A stretch of 64,000 nt of DNA from Rosistilla oblonga. Its GTDB lineage: Bacteria > Planctomycetota > Planctomycetia > Pirellulales > Pirellulaceae. Made by a program: the position numbers and the translations under genes. Under the pieces are notes generated by a model, which saw only the letters and a list, made by a program, of their open reading frames with translations, did not search any database and was not told the origin of the DNA. Below are positions 1 through 7,845 of the stretch, in pieces; the stretch's first letter is position 1, and every line of letters starts with the position of its first letter. Location: contig NZ_CP036292.1 of NCBI RefSeq assembly GCF_007751715.1, forward strand, positions 3,720,001 through 3,784,000, written 5' to 3'.

Positions 1-554
1 TCGGTGATTTCGTCGCGGAAGTCGTCGGCGGTAATCAAGTTACCGCAATCGCAATGCGTCCGTGTGTGGTACCCGATCTCGACGCTTGTTCCGGCAAGAG
101 CTTTCAATTCGTCCAGCGAATTGACGGGCAAAGGGCAGCCCGCGGCGACGTCGTGCGGGAATGGATCTCCGGTAACGCAGTTGCCATACGACACAAAGTA
201 GGTGCAGGGCATCTTGTTGCGAATCAGATAGGGCAACGCAAACCGGCAGTTCTCCGCGTATCCGTCGTCGAACGTGATGTGGACCGCGGGACGCCGGCTG
301 TCTTGCTGGCGAATCCGTCGCTGGACCTCTTGCATATCGATCACGTCAAACCGCTCGCGAATCCACTCCATCTGCTCTTGAAACAGATCGCTTGGGATCG
401 TCCAGTCGTTGGGCTGTTCGTCGGCAACGCGGTGATAGAAAAGAACCGAGATCGGTGCCTTGCCCTTGGCGCTCAGGCGACGTAGCTGAAGCTGACGGCG
501 GGGAGTCGAAACGACGCGGCGGAAGTCGATTGCAAGTTGACGAAGATTGGGCAT
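1..554 (-). CDS. Polysaccharide deacetylase family protein (partial, C-terminus beyond window)
   Basis: Reading leftward from an ATG at 554 there is an open frame of 184 codons running off the window edge. It carries the NodB-homology signature: FYHRV near residue 42, the metal-binding TFDDGY motif near residue 97, and HTRTH near residue 168 supplying two further metal-ligand histidines. Family members are metal-dependent de-N-acetylases of extracellular or cell-wall polysaccharides. The N-terminus (MPNLRQLAID) has no obvious signal peptide, which suggests a cytoplasmic or peripherally attached enzyme. Its partner genes lie outside the window, so the substrate cannot be inferred. The family call is firm from the motifs. 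Confidence 0.85.
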   Translation of the reverse strand, partial: MPNLRQLAIDFRRVVSTPRRQLQLRRLSAKGKAPISVLFYHRVADEQPNDWTIPSDLFQEQMEWIRERFDVIDMQEVQRRIRQQDSRRPAVHITFDDGYAENCRFALPYLIRNKMPCTYFVSYGNCVTGDPFPHDVAAGCPLPVNSLDELKALAGTSVEIGYHTRTHCDCGNLITADDFRDEIT

Positions 555-735
555 GGAAGCGACAGCGAGTTTAACGAGGGAACAGACATATTCCCAATGG
601 ATACGTCTCCCGGCGCCGCAGGCAAATCAAACCGCTTCGCTCCCCTGACCTGCCCGCCGATCCGACAACGATCGCTGCCGGTTGCAACGATCGTTTGTTT
701 TGTGCCGAGAGCGGATCCTTCGCTTCGTGCGGGGA

Positions 736-2064
736 TCAGCCGGCATCGGACGGGCGGACGCAGATCAAACAATTGCCAACGCGCAACACGATCGAATCCT
801 CAACGACCGCCGCTCCATAAAGCGTCGGTTTGCTGAACATCGCCACGCCGCGGCGTCGTTCGGGCGATTCCTCTTCAGCCAACAGCGGCTCGGCTGGCAA
901 GGTCTCGTCGGTCCACGATTCGTTTTCCGCCAACACCTCGAACTTGCGCCCAGCTGCTAACACGGAGACGATCCCATGTTGGCCAAACAGATAGATCCGG
1001 TCGCCAATCCCGATCGGCGTCGCCCAACACGCCTGCTTTGTCCGCTTGGAATAGACCGATTCACCCGTCTGTGCGTCGAAGCAATGGACCACGCCGGCGC
1101 GATTGATCCAGTAGGCCAAACCTTGGTGAACGATCGGCGAAGCCCAGCTGGGGACAGCCCCTTCGGCAATCCATTCACGTTTGACGGTCCAGCCATCGCC
1201 TTGGCGAGCGATCTGGAGGAGACAGTTGGAATCGGCGGCGGAGCCGGCGTTTTCACCATTGCGACCGGGGGACGCGCCAATCAGAACGCGTCCGTTCCCG
1301 TAATCGATCGGCGAGGTGCCGGTGTTCCCACCGACGTCGGTAAACGACCACAACACATCGCCCGATTCGGGATCATAACCATCGACGCTGCCGGCGGAAC
1401 TGACAACGATTTGCGTCGCACCGTCGACATGGATCACCGCTGGAGAACTCCAACTGCGCCGCGATTCGCGGTCGACTTTCCATTCCGTTTTGCCGGTCGC
1501 TTTGTCGATCGCCAACAGTCCGCTCGGCCCGTCGTGTTCGATCAAGACGAACATCGTTGTCGCGGTTTGGCAGGGAGAAGCCCCAATCCCAAACTCCGCT
1601 TCAACGTCACCCAGCTCATCGACCAGCGACCGCTTCCACAGCATGTCGCCAGCGTGGGAATAGGCGACGCAATCGCCGCTCTCAAAAAACGCGATCACTC
1701 GATCTTGGTCGACCACCGGCGTCGGAGCTGCGCGGCTGACATAGTAACTGTTGGCGACCGGAGCGGAGTTCTCGATGCCCTGCCGCCACAACTCGTCGCC
1801 ACTCTTAAGGTCAATGCAAACCGTGTGATAGGTCTCTTTGTTGGGACCTTCGACGCCGGTTACAAAGACTCGTTCTCCCCAGACGACCGGACTCGATTGT
1901 CCGTGTCCCGGCAGCGTCGCTCGCCAGGTGATGTTCTCGGTCGCGGTCCACTCCAGCGGCAGCGACTGTGTCGCGCCGGGCCGGGCTCCCGCACCTAGAA
2001 ATGCGGGCCAGACAGCGGGTTCGCCATTTGCCATGGCCACAAGAATTGTCAGGAACCAAAACAT
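736..2064 (-). CDS. Exported PQQ-binding-like beta-propeller repeat protein
   Basis: This 442-residue protein has a short hydrophobic N-terminus (MFWFLTILVAMANGEPAVW) that looks like a signal peptide, then repeated blades with the pattern AxDxxTGKxxW (DLKSGDELWRQ, AIDKATGKTEWK, DPESGDVLWSF, FDAQTGESVYS). This is the PQQ/BamB-like eight-bladed propeller fold. No dehydrogenase-specific active-site disulfide or Ca ligand set is evident, so it is more likely a structural or binding propeller than a PQQ enzyme. ATG at 2064 is preceded by AGGA about 6 nt upstream. It is transcribed away from the inverted repeat at 2123-2190. Such proteins are very abundant in planctomycetes and mostly uncharacterised. 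Confidence 0.85.
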   Translation of the reverse strand: MFWFLTILVAMANGEPAVWPAFLGAGARPGATQSLPLEWTATENITWRATLPGHGQSSPVVWGERVFVTGVEGPNKETYHTVCIDLKSGDELWRQGIENSAPVANSYYVSRAAPTPVVDQDRVIAFFESGDCVAYSHAGDMLWKRSLVDELGDVEAEFGIGASPCQTATTMFVLIEHDGPSGLLAIDKATGKTEWKVDRESRRSWSSPAVIHVDGATQIVVSSAGSVDGYDPESGDVLWSFTDVGGNTGTSPIDYGNGRVLIGASPGRNGENAGSAADSNCLLQIARQGDGWTVKREWIAEGAVPSWASPIVHQGLAYWINRAGVVHCFDAQTGESVYSKRTKQACWATPIGIGDRIYLFGQHGIVSVLAAGRKFEVLAENESWTDETLPAEPLLAEEESPERRRGVAMFSKPTLYGAAVVEDSIVLRVGNCLICVRPSDAG

Positions 2065-2122
2065 GTATTTTCCTTTTTCTGATCGTAGTCGGACCTAGTG
2101 CTTCATCCACATTTGAATACAG

Positions 2123-2190
2123 GGTAGTGGACGAGGTCACGAGTCCTTTCGCGCGAGAGATTATGGGGACTCGTGACCTCGTCCACTACC
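2123..2190. repeat. Perfect 24-bp inverted repeat (GTAGTGGACGAGG family)
   Basis: Arms 2123-2146 and 2167-2190 are exact reverse complements (24 bp) around a 20-nt loop. A close relative lies at 45665-45737. Here it sits between two minus-strand genes, just after the stop of the DUF4198 gene and before the start of the propeller gene. It could act as a transcription terminator or RNA-stabilising hairpin, but the sequence conservation between distant copies points to a dispersed repeat family. Confidence 0.9.
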
Positions 2191-2284
2191 ATCAATCCCA
2201 AATCAAAGTTTGACAAACCACCAGGGGCCAGCGGACGCTCGCGATCCGCGATCTGTCCGCTGCTAGGGATTCTAACCGGCAAAC

Positions 2285-3091
2285 TTATTGAGTTGCCAAC
2301 GGTCGGCGGACGGGAACGTGCAGCGTGACCGTTGCGGCATAGCTGGTGAACTCGTATTCGTCGCTCTTTTCGTCGTCCGCTGTGTGGTGGGCAACGACCA
2401 GATAGCGGTTACCCGCCTTGGGAACAAACGTCGCCAGGCCACCGCTGTCGGTGCGGAACTGGAAATCAGGATCGAATTCACCCTGCAGTTCGGCTCCTTG
2501 CGGGATGAAGCTGACGACGACATCTTTCTTCGGTTTGCCTTGGTGCAGAACCTGGACCGTCAACGGCTGGCCGACTGCGGTCTCGGTGAACGGGCAGGTT
2601 TGCAGCACGACCTCAAAAGGCATGCCGAGCGGCTTTTTGTGGTCGTGCCCAACAATCTTCGCATCGTCGATCGAATGGCTGGCCAGGAAGTAACTCTTCG
2701 CCGTACGGACACCTCGGACGCTCTTGCCGTGCTGCATGACACGATCCAGTTGAACGGCGACGCAGTGGACGCCGGGGGCTTCCACAAGCAGCGGCTGCGT
2801 CCAGTAGCCTTCCTTTTCCGCCATCGCGGTCGACGTCATCTTGTCGCGCAAGTCGACGCGGCTGCCGTCGGGCAATTGATGATCGGCCGTGACCCAGTCG
2901 AGCGAAACGAGGCCGGCGAGCTTAAAGTCGCGATGGTGGTTTCCGTGATTTCCCAAGCAGAGATCGACGTGCACGATCTCGCCCGGCGCTACAACCGGAA
3001 TATTGGTTTGCGTCCAGATGTCGTGAGCCGAGGCGGTCAGTTGAGCCAACGCAAAGAGGCTGGTCAGCAAGCAGGTGAGTTTTCGATTCAT
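2285..3091 (-). CDS. DUF4198 domain-containing exported protein
   Basis: About 268 residues from ATG 3091 (a GTG at 3103 is the alternative start). A signal peptide (MNRKLTCLLTSLFALAQLTASA) is followed directly by HDIWTQ, the histidine-containing start typical of DUF4198 proteins. Two beta-rich segments follow; the second begins near PFEVVLQTCPF and includes GQPLTVQVLHQGKPKKD, a carboxypeptidase-regulatory-like Ig fold. DUF4198 proteins are periplasmic and some lie near metal-uptake genes, but no transporter is adjacent here. A histidine-rich patch (GNHGNHHRD) could bind metal; that is inference. It ends 220 bp before the propeller gene with a perfect inverted repeat between. Confidence 0.8.
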   Translation of the reverse strand: MNRKLTCLLTSLFALAQLTASAHDIWTQTNIPVVAPGEIVHVDLCLGNHGNHHRDFKLAGLVSLDWVTADHQLPDGSRVDLRDKMTSTAMAEKEGYWTQPLLVEAPGVHCVAVQLDRVMQHGKSVRGVRTAKSYFLASHSIDDAKIVGHDHKKPLGMPFEVVLQTCPFTETAVGQPLTVQVLHQGKPKKDVVVSFIPQGAELQGEFDPDFQFRTDSGGLATFVPKAGNRYLVVAHHTADDEKSDEYEFTSYAATVTLHVPVRRPLATQ

Positions 3092-3150
3092 TTGATTTAT
3101 CACAATAGGTTAGTTTGGTTTGAGTTTAGATCTGAATTTGCGATAGCCCA

Positions 3151-4176
3151 TTAATATTCGGGAATCACTTCGTTGTCGGCGATCGATCCGATCAACTGCC
3201 AGGTGTACCGATCGATCGATTCGGTGACAAATCGGACCGAACCATCGGCCAGCAGCACGGTGACGCCGCCGGGGTGACGGCTGCGGGCACTCTTGCGCGA
3301 TGCGTAGCGTGAGTAGCAATCATTTTCCAAAGCGTTGGGACCATAGAAGTGATGATACCCGGTGTCGTTGACCGAGCCGTCGGCCCATTTTTCGCCCCGA
3401 CGAAAGATCACCGGGCTCGAATCGTTCAGGCACCAAGAATCATCGATTGTTGGAGACGATGCATCCCAGACCGAGGCGAGCAAACCCTCGGGGCCGCTGT
3501 TGGCAACGCCGCGGGTGCTGTCGGGACTTCCCGAACCAATCAACGTCTCGCTGAATGCCGCGGTATGCGAGGTCCCATCGAGGATATCGCGGAATCGCTT
3601 TTGCGAATCGATGTAGAACAGTCCGTCGCAATTGACGTACAGACCGCCATCTTGAGCCGTCCCGTTGTTGGCGTGGTAGTTGGTCGCGCCCCATTCGTCG
3701 CTGATCCGTTCATGCACATCGCTGGGACACAAGAATGTCGAGACCTGCGTCGCGACGGCATCGCCCAGATCGGGATGCGTGACGACGCTTGGTGGCGGTC
3801 CCACCGAGTAGATCAACAGCGGCTGCTGCAAATCGATAGCTTGATAGATCGCTGATTGCTCCAAATACGGAGTCAGCAGCGCCAACGGGCCCCAGCGATA
3901 AAACGATTGTTCCGACGGTGGAACCGGTGCTTTGGCTTGGTCTCGCTGCGACGGAAACCGCTGCAGCGTGTCGTGATGCATGTGCAGCGCCAGACCGATC
4001 TGTTTCATGTTGTTGCTGCACGACATCCGCCGAGCAGCTTCGCGAGCGGCTTGAACTGCCGGTAACAGCAGCCCAACGAGGATGCCAATGATCGCGATCA
4101 CAACCAACAGCTCCACGAGCGTGAAGCCGGCGCGTGATCGTTTGGCGGACGGGGAGAGGTAAGAGAGTCGTTTCAT
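3151..4176 (-). CDS. DUF1559 pseudopilin (type IV pilin-like N-terminus)
   Basis: Starting at ATG 4176 (MKRLSYLSP) gives 341 residues; the open frame continues 46 codons upstream but those look non-coding. A prepilin cleavage/methylation signal, RSRAGFTLVELLVVIAIIG, lies at about residues 14-32, followed by the hydrophobic stalk LLLPAVQAAREAARR. The globular part has the planctomycete DUF1559 features, including NNMKQIGLALHMHHD and the C-terminal H-x9-DG signature (HPGGVTVLLADGS). Hundreds of such paralogues occur in planctomycete genomes; they are thought to be secreted or surface pseudopilins of unknown function. Type II secretion/pilus genes are absent nearby. The family assignment is very secure, the role unknown. 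Confidence 0.92.
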   Translation of the reverse strand: MKRLSYLSPSAKRSRAGFTLVELLVVIAIIGILVGLLLPAVQAAREAARRMSCSNNMKQIGLALHMHHDTLQRFPSQRDQAKAPVPPSEQSFYRWGPLALLTPYLEQSAIYQAIDLQQPLLIYSVGPPPSVVTHPDLGDAVATQVSTFLCPSDVHERISDEWGATNYHANNGTAQDGGLYVNCDGLFYIDSQKRFRDILDGTSHTAAFSETLIGSGSPDSTRGVANSGPEGLLASVWDASSPTIDDSWCLNDSSPVIFRRGEKWADGSVNDTGYHHFYGPNALENDCYSRYASRKSARSRHPGGVTVLLADGSVRFVTESIDRYTWQLIGSIADNEVIPEY

Positions 4177-4595
4177 GGGTATGGAAAGTCTTTTGTAACT
4201 TGAGATTGGTAAATCGATAGCCACGCCGCGATTAAAGATCAGCGCACGGCAAGCGACAGGGGACAGACGCCGGCTCCATCGTCGTGGCACGCGTGGCTGC
4301 TTGGTCATTGCCAAGCAGCGCGCAGCGGTCCCTGAGATGGAATTCCAACGGAATCAAGAAACCGACAAAGCGATCTGAACCGCCGGCTGCAAACATTGCA
4401 GCGTCAGCTTGGAGCGAATCCGCGTTTCAAGTGGAGCTATCAGCTGGCACGCGATAGCAACCGGTTCGCCAAGGAACCGCGAGCTTTCACGCAGCAACTG
4501 ATTTCATCAACTGAAAACAGAAACGTCACCAGCGTTGGACCGCAGCCAGGCGGCCAACCGAGTTCAGATGACTTCTTCGGTGAAGAAGAACGCGC
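4177..4595. other. Intergenic leader region with one hairpin
   Basis: This 419-nt stretch lies between the Cys-rich protein gene and the pseudopilin gene, both on the minus strand. No convincing gene is visible. A hairpin with 9-bp arms (GCTGCTTGG at 4296-4304 and CCAAGCAGC at 4311-4319, 6-nt loop) could be a terminator for the upstream gene or a leader structure; there is no U-tract next to it. Confidence 0.5.
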
Positions 4596-5213
4596 CTAGG
4601 GATAGGGCTGCGCGGGAGCAAATCTCAAGGGATGGGCGAATTGGTCGTCGATCGCCGTCCAGAACAATAGCGGCGGCGTGGGAAGCGCCAATGTCGCTGG
4701 AACGATCTCGACAACGACGCTCGAAAGGACATTCCAGAAGCTATCGATGCCACGACATCGTGCGGCATCCTCCAGGCGAACGATCCGCAGAGTTGGCGAT
4801 TCAACCGTCGCTGTCGATGCCGCCGTGGCGCTCGCGGCAGCCGGCAGCTTCGGCTCGCATTGCGAACCGCTCGAAGAACTGCAGCAACACGATTTCGCAG
4901 AGGGAGCGACCTTCGACGCGACCGCTTCACCAGCAGCTCTTTTAACGCGGGCGATTAAGAACTCGGGAGGCTGGACGTCGTTTTCCGCCGCCCATTGCAG
5001 CTTCTCCACATCGCTGTGGCAGCAGCACTTGTCCCAACAGTATTCCGCAGAAGAGCAGCCGCAGGAGCAAGCTTCGCAAGGAAATCGCCCGGTTTTCTCG
5101 GAAACCGGAGCGTAGGTGGGCAAACCGATCATGCCACACGCCAACACAACCAGCAACGTCAGGCTGATGCCACGTCGGGTCGTCGTCGATCGAATTGGAT
5201 GGATGAAATCCAA
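4596..5213 (-). CDS. Cys-rich single-span membrane/exported protein, function unknown
   Basis: This 205-residue frame starts at a TTG (5213); an upstream in-frame stop leaves no ATG or GTG before the hydrophobic segment. Residues about 15-35 (ISLTLLVVLACGMIGLPTY) look like a signal peptide or membrane anchor. Right after it comes a dense cysteine cluster (PCEACSCGCSSAEYCWDKCC, then CH), eight Cys within about 25 residues, and a second cluster (SCCCSSSSGSQC) near the middle. The C-terminal part contains a further moderately hydrophobic stretch. Clusters like this suggest binding of soft metals (Cu, Zn) or disulfide structure; that is inference. I do not recognise a named domain. The nearest neighbours are a pseudopilin and a HEAT-repeat gene, with no metal gene next to it. 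Confidence 0.6.
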   Translation of the reverse strand: MDFIHPIRSTTTRRGISLTLLVVLACGMIGLPTYAPVSEKTGRFPCEACSCGCSSAEYCWDKCCCHSDVEKLQWAAENDVQPPEFLIARVKRAAGEAVASKVAPSAKSCCCSSSSGSQCEPKLPAAASATAASTATVESPTLRIVRLEDAARCRGIDSFWNVLSSVVVEIVPATLALPTPPLLFWTAIDDQFAHPLRFAPAQPYP

Positions 5214-5357
5214 GATAGCTTCAATCTTCTTAGGCGTGCCAAGTCGGCTCGCTCCTCACGCCCGCCATCCTAGTCAAACCGCTGAATATCGTAAATCAAC
5301 CGCGTCAATATTTCACGGCTTCCCAATTGAGGGACGTCACTCCGGCGCAGCACCCGC

Positions 5358-6227
5358 CTATCGATTGTCGTTGGCATCCAATAGCAGCAGCGATTGTGCG
5401 GCCCGAATCCGGACGTCGAGATTTTCGTCCTGCAGCAGGTTGATCAAGGTTTCCCGAGCTGTGGTGAGCCCGGCGTGACCACAGAACTCAGCGGCAAAGA
5501 CGCGGATCCCCGGATCTTCACTACCCAACGCAGCCTGCAACTTGGCACCCGCCGCCTTGTCGCCCAGCGTCGCCATCGTTGCCAACATGAAGGTTTGATA
5601 TTGCGGGTTGTCAATTGAGGCCAGTCGGCTCCGCAACGCCGGCAGGTCGCTGGCATCGCCGTCGACAGCTAACGTCCAGGCGGCGATCCGCGCGATGTTG
5701 TCGTCTTCGTTGAGAACCTGAGCACGCAGCAATGCCAACGCTTCGGCGTCGCCCGATCGAGCCAACGCGGCCGCGGCCATCAATCGTTTCGTTGCCAGTT
5801 CGCCTTCCTGCATGTGCTTCCGAAGCATCACGCCGTCGCCGATCTGGCCGATTTTGAACAGCGATTCACACGCGTGCACATGACCGTGCGGATCTTCATC
5901 AGCCAGAATTTCAAGCAACACGGCGACAGCGGATTTGTCGCCGGCGCGAAACAGTTCGCGAGCGACGCCGCAGCGGTGCTGAGCGTCTTCCGTCGAATGC
6001 AGTCCGGGCCCGAGAGCCGCACGGACTTCGTCCCCTTTGCCCGCCAGCGACATCGCTTCGGCGGCGTGCATCGATGGCCAGAATTCGTCGCTGGCCAGCC
6101 CCTTACGCAACACCTGAATGATCTGGTCCTGCGTGGCTGCAGAGTTGCTGGGATCTGCGGCGTCAGCCACCATCGAGAGGCTGACGACAATTACAAGAGA
6201 ACTTAGAAGTGAGATCGGCTGACGCAT
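5358..6227 (-). CDS. Exported HEAT-repeat protein
   Basis: Taking ATG 6227 gives 289 residues starting with a signal peptide (MRQPISLLSSLVIVVSLSM, cleavage near VADAAD). The rest is a run of about seven alpha-helical HEAT/PBS-lyase-like repeats (for example HVHACESLFKIGQIGDG, ARIAAWTLAVDGDASDLPAL, VRIRAAQSLLLLDANDN). Such solenoids bind proteins rather than catalyse. The open frame extends 35 codons upstream to 6332, overlapping the end of the threonine synthase-like gene, but the internal ATG gives the better secretion signal. Same strand and 59 nt downstream of that gene, so co-transcription is possible, though a functional link is not obvious. Confidence 0.82.
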   Translation of the reverse strand: MRQPISLLSSLVIVVSLSMVADAADPSNSAATQDQIIQVLRKGLASDEFWPSMHAAEAMSLAGKGDEVRAALGPGLHSTEDAQHRCGVARELFRAGDKSAVAVLLEILADEDPHGHVHACESLFKIGQIGDGVMLRKHMQEGELATKRLMAAAALARSGDAEALALLRAQVLNEDDNIARIAAWTLAVDGDASDLPALRSRLASIDNPQYQTFMLATMATLGDKAAGAKLQAALGSEDPGIRVFAAEFCGHAGLTTARETLINLLQDENLDVRIRAAQSLLLLDANDNR

Positions 6228-6286
6228 GAGACGAGATCCTGTGAGTGAAGGGTGGGATTTGCGGTGGGGATGTACTTTGTACTCGA

Positions 6287-7333
6287 TCACTGACTGTCTC
6301 GCTGGAATTCGTCCAACGAAACCGTCGGGCAAGCGTTGTCGCCCAGCATCGCGTCGACCGAATCGAGATCTTTGAATCCCGTTCCCGTGACCAGACAGAC
6401 AACCGTCTCATCGGGCTGAATGATCCCTTGGGCGACGGCGTCTTTTAGTCCGGTCAACGGAACCGCTCCCGCCGGTTCGCTGAAGATTCCTTCCAGCCGA
6501 GCCAAGTCGCGTTGCGATCGATAGATCTCGGCGTCCTCGACTAACCATCCCGTTCCCCCGCTGTCACGGCAAGCGGCGATCACCGCGTCGCCATCGATCA
6601 CCGTGGCAACTTGCAGGCCGCTGATCTTCGTCGTGCATTCGACAGACTGGGCGTTTTCGCTTCCATCGCGCAGCGGACCCGCGATCGTGTTATTGCCGGC
6701 CGGTTGAACACAGTGGACTCGCGTCGCGGTGCCGCTTTCGCTTTTCTCGCTTGCATCGCGGACGCCGCGTGCGACAGCAAGCGTTAGTCCGCCACCGCCG
6801 GCGCAGGAGAAAACGTGATCGGCCTGTTTATCCAGGGTGCTAAGCTGCCCGACGATTTCACGGCCAATCGCTTCGACTGCGCTCATGCCGATCGGACTGT
6901 AGTGGTAGGCGCTGATCTGTAGCTCCGCATCGGGATGGTCTCCCATCCGTTGCAAGACCTCAAACGTAGCTCGCGTGATCTCGGCATCGAGGCCAAAGCC
7001 ACGGACTTTCGTAATATCCGCACCGTAAGCCATCATCTGCCGCAGTTTCCCCGCCGGTGCGCCGTCGACGATCGCGATCTTGCAGCCCAGTCCTGCAGCG
7101 GCGGAATACGCTGCCAATGCCGATCCGGTATTGCCGCTTGAAGTTGCGATCACACGCCGCTTCCCCTGTCGCACCATCTCCGAAATCGCAGCCGCTGCAA
7201 ACCGATCCTTATACGATCCCGACGGATTGACGGTTTCGAGTTTAAAAAACAGGTTCGACAATCCCAGCTCCGGGCCGATGCGGTGGGAACGAACCAGAGG
7301 CGTATTGCCTTCGCCCAGTGAAATGTCGTGCAT
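6287..7333 (-). CDS. Threonine synthase-like PLP-dependent enzyme
   Basis: This 348-residue protein is a fold-type II PLP enzyme. LGEGNTPL near residue 6 and NPSGSYKDRFAAAAI give the Schiff-base lysine (K42). SSGNTGSALAAYSAAAG is the substrate/phosphate loop, and CAGGGGLTLAVARG is the glycine-rich PLP-phosphate loop. The C-terminal VTGTGFKD resembles the TGxGxKD ending of threonine synthases. Length and motifs fit the short bacterial ThrC type (O-phosphohomoserine to threonine), but related threonine dehydratase/diaminopropionate-type enzymes share most motifs, so substrate is not certain. Promoter-proximal DNA upstream consists of the tandem repeat array at 7371-7815. It could be a paralogue attached to the sugar-acid cluster upstream. 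Confidence 0.8.
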   Translation of the reverse strand: MHDISLGEGNTPLVRSHRIGPELGLSNLFFKLETVNPSGSYKDRFAAAAISEMVRQGKRRVIATSSGNTGSALAAYSAAAGLGCKIAIVDGAPAGKLRQMMAYGADITKVRGFGLDAEITRATFEVLQRMGDHPDAELQISAYHYSPIGMSAVEAIGREIVGQLSTLDKQADHVFSCAGGGGLTLAVARGVRDASEKSESGTATRVHCVQPAGNNTIAGPLRDGSENAQSVECTTKISGLQVATVIDGDAVIAACRDSGGTGWLVEDAEIYRSQRDLARLEGIFSEPAGAVPLTGLKDAVAQGIIQPDETVVCLVTGTGFKDLDSVDAMLGDNACPTVSLDEFQRDSQ

Positions 7334-7845
7334 GAGGTGTCGTCTTGGGATCGTGTAAAAAATTCAGGACGCGCGGCCCGTTGGGCACGCGGTTAAACGA
7401 TGTCGGTGTGTCTGTGTCGCGTATTTGCAGCTTCGTTTAACCGCGTGGGCAACGCCCCGCGCGCCGTCGGCTGAAGCCTCGACTCCAACGTTGAGTTCAT
7501 GTTCGAAGCGCGGCCCGTTGGGCATGCGGTTAAACGAAGTTGGTGTGGCTTTGTGCAGTGTTTATCAAGCTTCGTTTAACCGCGTGGGCAACGCCCCGCG
7601 CGCCGTCGCCTGAAGGCTCGACTCCAGCGCTGAGTTCATGTTCGAAGCGCGGCCCGTTGGGCACGCGGTTAAACGATGTTGGTGTGTCTTTGTGTTGTGT
7701 TTCTCAAGCTTCGTTTAACCGCGTGGCAACGCCCCGCGCGCTGTCGGCTGAAGCCTCGACTCCAACGTTGAGTTTGTGTTCGGACGCGCGGCCCGTTGGG
7801 CACGCGGTTAAACGACGCGTGGGTAACTAGCAGTGGTTGTGTGGG
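7334..7845. other. Intergenic region filled by a tandem repeat array
   Basis: The 512 nt between the threonine synthase-like gene and the SDR gene contain no credible gene. Nearly all of it is the repeat array described separately, leaving only short spacers at each end. Any promoter for the threonine synthase-like gene must lie in or beyond the repeats. Confidence 0.7.
7371..7815. repeat. Tandem array, 3.2 units of about 138 bp, each an imperfect palindrome
   Basis: Units start at 7371, 7508, 7647 and 7786, giving spacings of 137, 139 and 139 bp; the fourth is truncated after 30 bp. Each full unit begins GCGCGGCCCGTTGGGCACGC then GGTTAAACGA, has a more variable ~30-nt centre (GGTGTGTCTTTGTG-like), then an imperfect reverse complement (TCGTTTAACCGCGTGGGCAA then CGCCCCGCGCG), and ends with GGCTGAAGCCTCGACTCCA. 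Related single copies lie at 45583-45610 and 60441-60524, and the GGCTGAAGCC tail recurs at 38741. Changes between units are substitutions and single indels, which suggests duplication with later drift. Unlike a CRISPR, the repeated portion is long and the spacers are themselves similar. Confidence 0.92.

Noticed and set aside
976-1998. Long plus-strand open frame of 340 codons
   Set aside because: It lies wholly antisense to the PQQ-type propeller gene, has no recognisable domain, and its length is explained by the high-GC codon pattern of the real gene.
4177-4314. N-terminal extension of the DUF1559 pseudopilin
   Set aside because: The prepilin signal must be near the N-terminus, so ATG 4176 fits; the extra 46 codons lack protein-like character.
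7371-7815. CRISPR array
   Set aside because: Repeats are ~138 bp and palindromic along most of their length, spacers are not unique, and no cas gene is present.
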